DNA of 64,000 nt. Source: an uncultured Bacteroidia bacterium. Lineage in GTDB: Bacteria; Bacteroidota; Bacteroidia; Bacteroidales; UBA932. Shown piece after piece: positions 54,088 to 62,109 of this stretch (its first letter is position 1; every line of letters starts with the position of its first letter). The position numbers were made by a program, and so were the translations under genes. The stretch spans positions 1 to 64,000 of the forward strand of contig CACXPG010000005.1 of the NCBI GenBank assembly GCA_902769525.1. The letters are read 5' to 3'. Below the pieces are notes generated by a model. It saw only the letters and a list, made by a program, of their open reading frames with translations. It was not told the origin of the DNA and made no database searches.

Positions 54088-54983
54088 AATCTATAAAAAC
54101 CTATATCAGCATCTGTGCAACGGCTTTAGCCGCCATTGTACTGTCTTCTTGCGTGGAGAATTCATCCAAATACAAACAGCTTCAGGCTCAGCTGGACTCC
54201 CTCCAGGGAACCCACGGCACACAGAAAAATATGCTTGATGAAGTTTTTGCAACTCTTAACGAGGTTGAAGAAGGGCTTGTAGACATTCGGCAGAAGGAAA
54301 ATATCATAACTGCAGAAACCAACAAAGACGGGTTAGATGTTCCTGAAAGCCAGAGAGTGAGGCTGATGGAAGATGTGATTGCCGTAAAAGAAGCCATCAA
54401 CCGCTATAAGGAAAAGATCGAGCAGCTGAAAAAAGACAGCAACCTCAAGAGCGTCGAGTTCAAGAAGAAACTCAACTCCCTCCAGAAAGAGCTGGAGCAA
54501 AAATCCAGGACCATCGAGAGCCTTCAGGGTATGCTTAAAGAAAAAGACCTGATTATAAGCCAGAAAGAGCAGACCATAGACAGTCTTGAACATCACGCTT
54601 CTGACCTTAAGGAAGACATTACCGTTCTTACGGGAGAGAAAGATGAGCTTAAAGACAAGGTCGCATCTCAAGACAGGGCCCTGTTTGCGGCTTATTATAT
54701 CGTAGGCAGCAAGGAAGACCTTATCGAGGCCGGAGTCATTTCCAAGGGTGGGCTTTTCAAGTCTGCAAAGGTCTCATACGAAGCCGAAAAGACTTCATTT
54801 ATCAAAATCGACTACAGAGAGATTTCTACCATAAACACCAATTCCCAGAAAGCCAAGGTACTGTCCAACCACCGCAAGGGAACCTATTCTATAGAGGAGG
54901 TTGACGGCGAGGCCATCATCAACATTTCAGATCCCGCCGGATTCTGGGAGCAGACCAAATATCTCGTAATTCAGACTCAGTAA
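54084..54983 (+). CDS. Coiled-coil lipoprotein of the Cbp1-like family
   Basis: 299 residues. A lipoprotein signal (IVLSSC, Cys23) is followed by about 180 residues of heptad-rich coiled coil (residues 30-210, with QLQAQLDSL, LNEVEEGL, KLNSLQKELEQKSRTIESLQ). A compact C-terminal domain ends FWEQTKYLVIQTQ. This resembles from memory the Bacteroides Cbp1 family described as collagen-binding adhesins. The adhesin role is not shown by the sequence here. It is coupled to the zinc-ribbon gene and followed eight bases later by the M3 peptidase gene. Confidence 0.7.
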   Translation: MKSIKTYISICATALAAIVLSSCVENSSKYKQLQAQLDSLQGTHGTQKNMLDEVFATLNEVEEGLVDIRQKENIITAETNKDGLDVPESQRVRLMEDVIAVKEAINRYKEKIEQLKKDSNLKSVEFKKKLNSLQKELEQKSRTIESLQGMLKEKDLIISQKEQTIDSLEHHASDLKEDITVLTGEKDELKDKVASQDRALFAAYYIVGSKEDLIEAGVISKGGLFKSAKVSYEAEKTSFIKIDYREISTINTNSQKAKVLSNHRKGTYSIEEVDGEAIINISDPAGFWEQTKYLVIQTQ

Positions 54984-54990
54984 GATAGAT

Positions 54991-57048
54991 ATGAGAAACA
55001 ATCCCCTTCTCCGCCCTTCAAAGTTAAGGTACGGAGCGCCGCTTTTTGACAAAATCAGGGAAGACGACTACCTGCCGGCATTCAGGAAAGCCATTGAGCA
55101 GGCATATAAAGACGTTGACGCCATAACCTCCAATCCCGAGCCGCCAACCTTCAGCAACACCATAGAGGCCCTGGAGTTCTCTGGAAAGCTTCTAGATGAG
55201 GTCAGCGGCATTTTCTTCAATCTCAACGAGTGCCTCTCTTCAGACAAGATGCAAGGCATCGCCGAGGAAATTTCTCCCGAACTGACCAGGCTGTCTTTAT
55301 ATACTCTATTCAACGACAAGCTTTTCCAGAGAATCAAGACTGTATATGAGCAGAGAAAGAAACTCCATCTGGACAAGGAGCAGGCAAGGCTCCTGGAAAA
55401 GAGGTTCAGGGCTTTCAAGGAAAACGGAGCCCTGCTGGACGAGGAGGGCAAGAAGCATCTGGCAAAGAATTCTGAAGAAGCCAGCCTTCTTACTCTCAAG
55501 TTCGGAAAGAACGTACTGGACGCCACCAACGATTTCATACTTCACCTGACGGACAAGGAGGATGTCGCCGGATTGCCGGACTATGTGCTTGAAGCAGCGG
55601 AAGAGGAGGCGAAGAACAGGAAACTCAAGGGATGGGTTTTCACCCTCCAGGCCCCGAGCTATTCCGGGTTCATGAAATTCTCTCCGAAAAGGGACCTGAG
55701 AAAGAAAATGTACCTGGCCTACGGCTCCAGATGCCTCGGCGGAAAATATGACAACACAGCCATCATAAAAAGGATTCTGGAACTCCGTATGGATTCTTCC
55801 AACCTTCTGGGATTCAAGACTCCCGCCCAGGGAGCCCTGAAATACAGGATGGCCAAGAACCCTAAGACCGTGAATTCTTTTCTCAAGGACCTTCTGGACA
55901 AGACTCTCCCTTATGCAAAACAGGACGTGAAGCGGATTGAAGATTTTGCCAGAAAGCACGGTTTCAAGGACAAGCTCCAGGGCTGGGATTTCGCCTACTG
56001 GAGCGAAAAACTCAGAAAGAGCCGCTACAGTCTCAGCGACGACCAGGTAAAGCCTTTCTTCCGTCTGGAAAATGTTCAGCGGAGCCTTTTCGACCTTGCC
56101 CGCAAACTCTACGGAATCAGGTTCGTTGAAGCCAAAGACATTCCTGTCTATCACAAGGACGTGAAGGTTTACGATGTTCTGGACAGGGACGGCAGCCACC
56201 TGGCCCTTTTCTACAGCGACTTCTACCCAAGGAAAAGCAAGAGGGGCGGTGCCTGGATGACTTCCTTCCGCGACAGCGGCGGCATACCTGAACAGAGGCC
56301 GCTGATTTCCATCGTGTGCAACTTCACAAAACCGACTCCTACCAAGCCTTCTCTTCTGACTTTCGGGGAAGTGACAACCATCCTCCACGAGTTCGGCCAC
56401 GCTCTCCACGGCATACTGGGCAAGGGGAAATACCCTTCCCTGACCGGCACTTCTGTAACCAGGGACTTTGTGGAACTTCCTTCCCAGATCATGGAAAACT
56501 GGGCTGTGGAAGAAGAGTTCCTGAAGATGGCCGGAAGGCATTACAAGACCGGTAAAGTCATCGGCAAAGACCTGATATCCAAAATCAAGCGTGCCAGAAA
56601 CTACAACAACGGCTATGCCTTTGTCCGTCAGCTTGCCTTCGGCATCACCGACATGGCCCTTCATACTATGCCAAAGGAAAAAATCGCCGGGATAAACTCT
56701 CCGGAAGACCTGGAGAACCTGGAAAACCGACTCAAGAAAAAGTGCGGCTTGATGCCTACGGTAAAAGGTTGCGCCTTCTCCCCTAGCTTCACCCACATCT
56801 TCTCCGGCGGATACGCTGCCGGCTACTACTCCTACAAATGGGCCGAAGTGCTTGAGGCTGACGCTTTCTCCCTGTTCAAGAAAAACGGCGTCTTCGACAA
56901 AAAGACCGCCAGGAGTTTCAGGGAAAACATCCTGGAAAAAGGCAATCTGGAAGACGCCGCTGTCCTCTACCGCAACTTCCGCGGACGGGATCCAAGACCG
57001 GAGGCTCTGCTCAAGAGAGACGGGCTTACCCGGCCTTTACGCAAATGA
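54991..57048 (+). CDS. dcp: M3-family metallopeptidase (peptidyl-dipeptidase Dcp type)
   Basis: 685 residues, no signal peptide, so cytoplasmic. The zinc site HEFGHALHG begins at His466 and the third ligand Glu is in ELPSQIMENWAVEEE. FSPSFTHIFSGGYAAGYYSYKWAEVLEADAF near the end is typical of oligopeptidase A/Dcp. It would degrade short peptides. The last 23 bases overlap the convergent umuC gene. Confidence 0.93.
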   Translation: MRNNPLLRPSKLRYGAPLFDKIREDDYLPAFRKAIEQAYKDVDAITSNPEPPTFSNTIEALEFSGKLLDEVSGIFFNLNECLSSDKMQGIAEEISPELTRLSLYTLFNDKLFQRIKTVYEQRKKLHLDKEQARLLEKRFRAFKENGALLDEEGKKHLAKNSEEASLLTLKFGKNVLDATNDFILHLTDKEDVAGLPDYVLEAAEEEAKNRKLKGWVFTLQAPSYSGFMKFSPKRDLRKKMYLAYGSRCLGGKYDNTAIIKRILELRMDSSNLLGFKTPAQGALKYRMAKNPKTVNSFLKDLLDKTLPYAKQDVKRIEDFARKHGFKDKLQGWDFAYWSEKLRKSRYSLSDDQVKPFFRLENVQRSLFDLARKLYGIRFVEAKDIPVYHKDVKVYDVLDRDGSHLALFYSDFYPRKSKRGGAWMTSFRDSGGIPEQRPLISIVCNFTKPTPTKPSLLTFGEVTTILHEFGHALHGILGKGKYPSLTGTSVTRDFVELPSQIMENWAVEEEFLKMAGRHYKTGKVIGKDLISKIKRARNYNNGYAFVRQLAFGITDMALHTMPKEKIAGINSPEDLENLENRLKKKCGLMPTVKGCAFSPSFTHIFSGGYAAGYYSYKWAEVLEADAFSLFKKNGVFDKKTARSFRENILEKGNLEDAAVLYRNFRGRDPRPEALLKRDGLTRPLRK

Positions 57049-58363
57049 CATCTGCAAGACACGTGGTGTAATTGGGAGAGAGCCTTTCCCTCTTCATCTC
57101 CCATTTTTCTTTCCGCTCGGCGATGCCCCCGCTTGCCTTCCTGTTGAATATGGCGGATTCTCCCTGTACTGCAAGATGCAGAGAGCTTCTTCCATATCTG
57201 CGGTTGACTTCGTCCATAAGCAGGTCCACCTTGCGGTTGCGCTCATAATCAGGCTGGTAATAGAGATTCTGCTGTATGTGGCCGTTGGGCACAATCCCGC
57301 TTACCGTCACTCCTGCCTTCTTGTAGGCTATGCCTGGCAAGTATATCTGGTCCAGGGCCTTCAGGCATCCTTCCACCAGGCCGATTGAACTGTCTTCAGC
57401 TTCCGGAAACTCCACTACGGCCTGCGGATAATACCGCGGCAGATCCTCCCTGAAAAAACTTGTCATCAGAAACACTGTGGCATAGACTGCCGAGCTGTTC
57501 TGGGCCCTGAGCTTCTGGGCGCAGGAAGACGCGAAGTTGGACACCGCGCATCTTAACTGTGTAAGGTCATACACCAGCTCCCCGAAGCTGCGGCTGGTGG
57601 TGATTGTCTGCTTGAGCTGTTTGTGATCCAAGCGGATTACATCTAAGCCCATAAGCTCTTCGTATGTCCTTAGGCCGCACACGCCCATATTCTTCTTTAC
57701 CCAGTACGGCCCTTTAGCCACAAAGTCCGCCGCCGTCAGAATTCTCATCGCCGAGAACTTTCGGACAGACCTGTAGCCTATCCCCCACACATCCTCCACC
57801 GGCAGCAGGGAGAGCGCCTTCCGCCTCTGCTCTTCAGAGCCTATAAGGCAGAATCCCCCATATCCCCTAAACTTCTTTGCAAACCGGGTAGCCGCCTTTG
57901 CAAGTGTCTTTGAACGAGCGCATCCCACAGATACCGGAATGCCCGTTCCCTTGCTCACCCTGGCAACAATCTCCCTCCCGATAGCGACAACTTCTTCCGC
58001 CGCCATTGAACCGAAATCCACAAACGCCTCGTCTATGGAATATACTTCCACGTTCCCCGCAATATCCTTGAGAATCTTCATCGCCCGGCGGCTCATGTCT
58101 CCATAGAGAGTGTAGTTGGAAGAGCACATGGCCACATCCACGCCCTTGCTCAAAAACTCCTCCCGGATCTTGAATGCCGGCATTCCCATCTTGATACCCA
58201 AAGCCTTGGCTTCCTGGCTTCTGGACACGGCGCACCCGTCGTTGTTGGAAAGCACCACCACAGGCCTTCCTTCCAGCGACGGATTGAACACCCTCTCGCA
58301 TGAAACGAAGAAGTTGTTGCAGTCCATAACTCCAAGAAACTTCCCGCTATTTTCCGCGCACAT
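57026..58363 (-). CDS. umuC: Y-family DNA polymerase, UmuC type
   Basis: 445 residues. FLGVMDCNNFFVSCERVFNP carries the first catalytic Asp, and YSIDEAFVDF the second Asp-Glu pair. VSVGCARSKTLAKAATRFAK and WGIGYRSVRKF belong to the thumb/HhH region, and the C-terminal part is a UmuC-type little finger. With UmuD' it would form a polymerase for mutagenic bypass of lesions. It overlaps umuD by 17 bases and dcp (convergent) by 23 bases. Confidence 0.95.
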   Translation of the reverse strand: MCAENSGKFLGVMDCNNFFVSCERVFNPSLEGRPVVVLSNNDGCAVSRSQEAKALGIKMGMPAFKIREEFLSKGVDVAMCSSNYTLYGDMSRRAMKILKDIAGNVEVYSIDEAFVDFGSMAAEEVVAIGREIVARVSKGTGIPVSVGCARSKTLAKAATRFAKKFRGYGGFCLIGSEEQRRKALSLLPVEDVWGIGYRSVRKFSAMRILTAADFVAKGPYWVKKNMGVCGLRTYEELMGLDVIRLDHKQLKQTITTSRSFGELVYDLTQLRCAVSNFASSCAQKLRAQNSSAVYATVFLMTSFFREDLPRYYPQAVVEFPEAEDSSIGLVEGCLKALDQIYLPGIAYKKAGVTVSGIVPNGHIQQNLYYQPDYERNRKVDLLMDEVNRRYGRSSLHLAVQGESAIFNRKASGGIAERKEKWEMKRERLSPNYTTCLADVICVKAG

Positions 58364-58760
58364 CTTTTATAGAATAAGTTACAACGCCCCACACCATAAA
58401 GTTCTGGTCCGGAGTAACTTTTATTCTCCTGTACTTGGGATTTTCCGGCACCAGCCAGACAAAGTCATTTTCAATATGAATCCTCTTGAGCGTAAACTCC
58501 CCGTCCACAAAGCATACCGCAATATCTCCCTCCGAAGCCAGAATGCTTTTGTCTATCACAATCAGGTCTCCGTCCTCTATCCCGGCCCCGGCCATTGAAT
58601 CTCCGCTCACCCGGCCAAAGAAAGTGGAAGAAGGATTCTTCACCAGTTCCCTGTTCAAATCTATCCCGCTCTCCAGATAATCCTGTGCCGGAGAAGGAAA
58701 CCCCGCCCTTATTCCCCCGTCCGCAACCGGCAGCACCAGAGAAACTTTACTACCTGTCAT
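58347..58760 (-). CDS. umuD: UmuD-type S24 self-cleaving protein
   Basis: 137 residues. The S24 fold has the Ser-Lys dyad at Ser55 (GDSMAG) and Lys92 (FTLKRI), and the predicted self-cleavage site Ala19-Gly20 in RAGFPSP. RecA filaments would stimulate cleavage to give UmuD', the partner of UmuC. There is no DNA-binding domain, so it is not a LexA repressor. It starts inside the stop of a 35-codon gene upstream and overlaps umuC downstream. Confidence 0.93.
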   Translation of the reverse strand: MTGSKVSLVLPVADGGIRAGFPSPAQDYLESGIDLNRELVKNPSSTFFGRVSGDSMAGAGIEDGDLIVIDKSILASEGDIAVCFVDGEFTLKRIHIENDFVWLVPENPKYRRIKVTPDQNFMVWGVVTYSIKDVRGK

Positions 58761-58857
58761 CCCTGATGATGGAAATGTTCACTTCATTGCTGTCTCCGAT
58801 AGTCTCCTCTATGAAGGTTGCTATCTCGCTGTTGAAAAGAATGTTGTAGCTGTTCAT
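58750..58857 (-). CDS. 35-residue protein coupled to umuD
   Basis: A short frame starting MNSYNILFNSEIATFIEETI and ending IIRDDR overlaps the umuD start by 11 bases, an arrangement typical of translational coupling. It is acidic and probably helical in the middle. No family is recognised. It is the first frame after the umuDC promoter and may be a small partner of UmuDC or a coupling peptide. Confidence 0.5.
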   Translation of the reverse strand: MNSYNILFNSEIATFIEETIGDSNEVNISIIRDDR

Positions 58858-58918
58858 ATCCTTATGTTTTTATTTGTTTGATCTTATATACTCAGCGTCT
58901 GCTGTTTTATTTCACGAT

Positions 58919-58954
58919 GCAAAGGTATTGCCGCGTTTTGACAGGTTGTGTCAA
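58919..58954 (-). promoter_or_regulatory. umuDC promoter with palindromic candidate operator
   Basis: The -7 box TACCTTTGC (minus strand, 58927-58919) is preceded by a perfect inverted repeat TTGACA-N5-TGTCAA at 58938-58954, centred about 31 bases before the predicted start, over the -33 region. A regulator bound there would block the promoter. No LexA gene lies in the window, so the regulator is unknown. The divergent SGNH gene starts 54 bases away and might share control. Confidence 0.55.
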
Positions 58955-59007
58955 TGAATAAATTATTTGAAAATTCTTATCTTGCATATTGAAAAAACAG
59001 TAATCTG

Positions 59008-59739
59008 ATGAAGAATTTTGCAATAATGCTGGCGCTGCTGCTGGCAACCGTATCGGTTTCTGCCCAAAACACCAAGAAACAAGACTGGGCGCAGTTCTAT
59101 GTATTCCAGAAAGACAATGCAAGAATCGCTGAGATGATTAAAGACACGCCTAAAGGAAAATGCCCGAAATGCGAGTGGAAACTCCGCAAGATCAAGGCAG
59201 TGCTTATGGGAGACTCCATAACCGAACTGTGGTGGGATCTGGATTCAACTTTCTTCCGCGACAACAACTTTGTGGGAAGAGGCATCTCCGGCCAGACCAC
59301 TAGCGAGATGCTGGTCCGCTTCAGAACAGACGTGCTGGATTTGAACCCTCAGTACGTGTTCATAATGGCAGGCACCAACGATGTGGCTGAAAACAACGGG
59401 AAGATAACCCTGGAGAACATACTGGGCAACCTCAAGTCTATGGTGGAACTTGCCAAGGCCCATAACATCAGGCCGATACTCTGCTCCGTTCCGCCTGCAG
59501 CGGGATTTGTCTGGAGGAAAGACCTTTCCCCGGCCAAGGACATCATCAGGCTGAACAAGATGATAAAGGAATATGCAGACAGTATAAATATTCCATACAT
59601 AGACTATCACTCTCTGCTTACCGATGAAAACGGAGGCCTTCCGAAGAAATACGCCAAGGACGGAGTGCATCCGGTTCTGGCCGGTTACAAGCTTATGGAA
59701 GGATTATTGCTAGAGGAATTCAAGAAGATAGACAAATAA
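59008..59739 (+). CDS. Exported SGNH/GDSL hydrolase
   Basis: 243 residues, signal peptide ending at SAQ. GDSITELW (block I with nucleophile Ser), GISGQTT (Gly), MAGTNDV (Asn) and DGVHP (Asp-x-x-His) give all four SGNH blocks. The enzyme is probably a carbohydrate or phospholipid esterase in the periplasm. Two small exported genes follow in the same direction within 13-27 bases, which suggests one operon. Confidence 0.92.
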   Translation: MKNFAIMLALLLATVSVSAQNTKKQDWAQFYVFQKDNARIAEMIKDTPKGKCPKCEWKLRKIKAVLMGDSITELWWDLDSTFFRDNNFVGRGISGQTTSEMLVRFRTDVLDLNPQYVFIMAGTNDVAENNGKITLENILGNLKSMVELAKAHNIRPILCSVPPAAGFVWRKDLSPAKDIIRLNKMIKEYADSINIPYIDYHSLLTDENGGLPKKYAKDGVHPVLAGYKLMEGLLLEEFKKIDK

Positions 59740-59751
59740 AACCTTACGGCT

Positions 59752-60171
59752 ATGAAAAAGATCTTTGCATTACTGGCCTCAGCGATAATACTGCTGGCTC
59801 TGCCGTCAAAGGCAGACGCGCAGACCATTCGCGACAAGTATGGCTCTCAGATAGGCTCCATCCAGAGCGACGGCACTATCCGCGACAAGTACGGCTCGCA
59901 GGTCGGAAAGATTGACAGCAACAATTATGTCCGCGACAAATATGGCTCACAGATCGGGAAGATAGACTCCGACGGCACCATCAGGGACAAATATGGCTCC
60001 CAGGTGGGAAAGGTCAATTCCGACGGGGTTGTACGCGACAAGTACGGCTCACAGATAGGCAAGGTGGACAATGACGGCACCATCAGGGACAAGTACGGAG
60101 CTTCCATCGGCAGCGCCCGCGGAGTTCCGAAGACCTGGGCCGGCCTCTACTTCTTCTTCAGCCTCAACTGA
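59752..60171 (+). CDS. Exported beta-flower repeat protein
   Basis: 139 residues, signal peptide ending at ADAQ. The mature chain is five full 17-residue repeats and a sixth partial one, of the form IRDKYGSQIGKIDSDGT, from about residue 25 to 125. The DNA repeats of 51 bases are closely similar. The C-terminus has a short aromatic tail (TWAGLYFFFSLN). This is the pattern of the small beta-flower proteins of Bacteroidota; each repeat should form two strands around a central axis. Function unknown. The repeats are a likely site for copy-number change. Confidence 0.8.
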   Translation: MKKIFALLASAIILLALPSKADAQTIRDKYGSQIGSIQSDGTIRDKYGSQVGKIDSNNYVRDKYGSQIGKIDSDGTIRDKYGSQVGKVNSDGVVRDKYGSQIGKVDNDGTIRDKYGASIGSARGVPKTWAGLYFFFSLN

Positions 60172-60197
60172 TTTGTTATTTCAACCATCTTTGACTC

Positions 60198-60869
60198 ATG
60201 AAAAACAATCCCCATAAAGTTTCGGTCCTGCGGAACTCCTTTTGTTTTATTTTTCTTCTATTCGCTATTTGTATTTTAAGTGGATGCTCCAAGGAAGAAA
60301 CCGGTAAAAAAGACAAGAGGCCGCCATATTCCATTAAAATCTATCGCGACAATAAACTCATATTTAAAGGAGATAAATACGCTGCCGCTTATGGCTGGCA
60401 TATTAGTAACTCTAAAGCTTTTTGGAGTATTGATCTCATTGTTGTCCCGAAATATCCGGACGATCCCAATTCCACTACAATTGAAGTTTTCAAAGCATTT
60501 GATGACGGAACATCTCTCTATATTAACGTTAAAGTAGCAGGTGGCATGTATGAAGGAGTAGCCGAAGACCGGAAACTCATTTCCGAAAAAACTTATCCTG
60601 TTTATCCGACATCATCAGACGATCCAAACGACTTTTTGGGGATCAAGTTCTTCTATCATGGTACTACAGATGATGTGAGATGGACACATAAGGGAGGTAG
60701 CCACACCATAACTAAAAAATTTGTAGTCACAAATACAATAAAGGATGACAAGGGTGAAATCAACCTGTCATCAGATTATATCAACGGAAAGTTCTCCATT
60801 ACATATATTGATAAATCCGGAGAACATACTCTCACTGGAGAATATAAAAACCTGTATATCCCTTATTAA
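60198..60869 (+). CDS. Lipoprotein of unknown function
   Basis: 223 residues. An N-terminal stretch precedes the signal helix, and the lipobox is ILSGC (Cys30). The mature region is beta-rich, with IYRDNKLIFKGDKYAAAYGW and a terminal YIDKSGEHTLTGEYKNLYIP. No domain recognised. The gene is markedly AT-richer than its neighbours, suggesting recent gain, and ends before a very strong terminator. Confidence 0.7.
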   Translation: MKNNPHKVSVLRNSFCFIFLLFAICILSGCSKEETGKKDKRPPYSIKIYRDNKLIFKGDKYAAAYGWHISNSKAFWSIDLIVVPKYPDDPNSTTIEVFKAFDDGTSLYINVKVAGGMYEGVAEDRKLISEKTYPVYPTSSDDPNDFLGIKFFYHGTTDDVRWTHKGGSHTITKKFVVTNTIKDDKGEINLSSDYINGKFSITYIDKSGEHTLTGEYKNLYIPY

Positions 60870-60883
60870 GGGTCTAAAGAAAA

Positions 60884-60929
60884 AAAGAAAATCAGGCACT
60901 TGCGTTTTTGCAAGTGCCTGATTTTCTTT
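60884..60929. terminator. Long bidirectional terminator before the tRNA genes
   Basis: A 17-base perfect stem (gaaaatcaggcacttgc at 60887-60903 with its complement at 60910-60926), extended by AAA/TTT, with a 6-base loop. It separates the lipoprotein gene from the convergent tRNA genes. Confidence 0.9.
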
Positions 60930-60930
60930 G

Positions 60931-61004
60931 TAGCGCGGGGCGGGATTGAACCGCCGACCTCATGATTATGAATCATGCGCTCTAACCAGCTGAGCTACCG
61001 CGCC
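60931..61004 (-). tRNA. tRNA-Met (CAU)
   Basis: A complete cloverleaf on the minus strand: acceptor GGCGCGG/CCGCGCT (one G-U pair), D arm GCTC/GAGC, anticodon stem CATGA/TCATG with loop TTCATAA (anticodon CAU), T arm GGCGG TTCAATC CCGCC. CCA is not encoded. The features fit the elongator tRNA; a tRNA-Ile2 with modified C34 cannot be excluded. Confidence 0.92.
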
Positions 61005-61042
61005 ATCACTGTGCCCAGCAGCTGGCTGGACTTTCAGATTTG

Positions 61043-61113
61043 TTGAGATACCCGGACTCGAACCAGGACTAAGAGGACCAGAATCTCTTGTGCTGCCATT
61101 ACACCATATCTCA
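61043..61113 (-). tRNA. tRNA-Gln (CUG)
   Basis: Cloverleaf on the minus strand: acceptor TGAGATA/TATCTCA, D arm GTGT/GCAC, anticodon stem AGAGA/CCTCT with loop TTCTGGT (anticodon CUG), T arm CCTGG TTCGAGT CCGGG. The last pair of the anticodon stem is A-C. CCA is not encoded. It lies 38 bases upstream of the tRNA-Met gene, so both are probably one transcript. Confidence 0.88.
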
Positions 61114-61158
61114 ATGTTCCCCATTGGTTTTGGGAGTGCAAAAGTAAGTAAATTTCCG

Positions 61159-61665
61159 TTATTCGCAAATTTTTTCAACAAGTACCGTCGCATAAACCGC
61201 CACACCCTCTTCTCTGCCCACAAATCCGGCACCTTCTGTGGTTGTGGCCTTGACAGAAATGTCTTCTATGCCACAAGGATACTCAGCCTTGACGCCAGAC
61301 AGCGTCTTGGCGAGGGTTTCCCTCATCTGAAGAATGTATGGAGCCACTTTCGGCTTCTGGAGGAGGATCGTGATGTCTGCATTGACCAGACGGTATCCCT
61401 TTTCCAGAACAAGGCTGTAGGTTCTCTGGAGAAGGATTTTGCTGTCTATTCCCTTGAACTCGGCGCTGGTGTCAGGAAAGTGATGTCCTATGTCGCCGAG
61501 AGAAAGGGAACCCATAAGAGCATCGCAGAGAGCGTGGATAGCCACATCTCCGTCTGAATGTGCCACCAGGCCCTTTGTATGGGGGATTTCCACTCCTCCC
61601 AGAACCAGCCTGAGCCCGGGAGAGAGAAGATGCACGTCGTATCCGTTTCCTATTCTCATTTTCAT
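61159..61665 (-). CDS. ispF: 2-C-methyl-D-erythritol 2,4-cyclodiphosphate synthase
   Basis: 168 residues. It catalyses the cyclisation step of the MEP isoprenoid pathway. RIGNGYDVHLL gives the zinc ligands Asp10 and His12, and AHSDGDVAIHALCDALMG the third His and the Ser/Asp loop; GDIGHHFPDT follows. Length is usual. The promoter box TAAATTTGC (61680-61672) lies six bases before the ATG, so the message is nearly leaderless. Confidence 0.96.
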   Translation of the reverse strand: MKMRIGNGYDVHLLSPGLRLVLGGVEIPHTKGLVAHSDGDVAIHALCDALMGSLSLGDIGHHFPDTSAEFKGIDSKILLQRTYSLVLEKGYRLVNADITILLQKPKVAPYILQMRETLAKTLSGVKAEYPCGIEDISVKATTTEGAGFVGREEGVAVYATVLVEKICE

Positions 61666-61671
61666 AACAGT

Positions 61672-61751
61672 GCAAATTTAAGAATCTGTTTTGACATTTG
61701 GTTGCTTTGGGAGCGGTTTTAAGGGCATGTCTCAATTTTTCATTATCTTTG
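61672..61751. promoter_or_regulatory. Divergent promoters of ispF and the mutL operon
   Basis: Minus strand TAAATTTGC (61680-61672) for ispF; plus strand TATCTTTG (61744-61751) for the small membrane gene and mutL. Confidence 0.5.
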
Positions 61752-61779
61752 GAGATTGTAGAAATTAAGTTGAGCAAAT

Positions 61780-62100
61780 ATGGGTTTCAAGTTTTTTCAT
61801 CTTCCCGAGCACAGGGTTTTTAACTACCCTGCCAGATACTACAACAAGGATCTGGAGAAGTTCGACGACATAAACCAAGAGGTGAAAGATAAACAGGAAG
61901 GCAAAGAATATGTGCCGGGCAGCATCGTGAGCAAAGGATTCCGCAGGCCTTACTACAGGGAGCTCAAGAAGAGCGAAGGAGGCTACGGAAAAGGCAAGAG
62001 GTTTATAGTCTACATACTGATTGCCATTATTCTGGTGGCTTTGCTGTATTTTACCAAGGCCCTTCATCTGCTGTTCCAGTCATATCAGATGACCCATTAA
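61780..62100 (+). CDS. Small conserved membrane protein upstream of mutL
   Basis: 106 residues. A basic, Tyr-rich cytoplasmic part starting MGFKFFHLPEHRVFNYPARYY is followed by one membrane helix near the C-terminus (FIVYILIAIILVALLYF). A similar riboflavin-binding or repair role cannot be argued; the family is unknown but the form is common in Bacteroidales. It ends nine bases before mutL and shares its promoter. Confidence 0.75.
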   Translation: MGFKFFHLPEHRVFNYPARYYNKDLEKFDDINQEVKDKQEGKEYVPGSIVSKGFRRPYYRELKKSEGGYGKGKRFIVYILIAIILVALLYFTKALHLLFQSYQMTH

Positions 62101-62109
62101 GGTTTTGTT

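Noticed and set aside
55306-56796. 496-codon minus-strand frame inside the M3 peptidase gene
   Set aside because: Antisense shadow of a clear gene with a full zinc site; composition-driven open frame.
58938-58954. LexA-type SOS box of E. coli or Gram-positive type
   Set aside because: The sequence TTGACA-N5-TGTCAA fits neither CTGT-N8-ACAG nor GAAC-N4-GTTC; it is kept only as a candidate operator for an unknown regulator.
59800-60110. CRISPR-like regular repeats
   Set aside because: The repeats are in-frame 51-base units of a protein gene with no spacers; they encode the beta-flower repeats.
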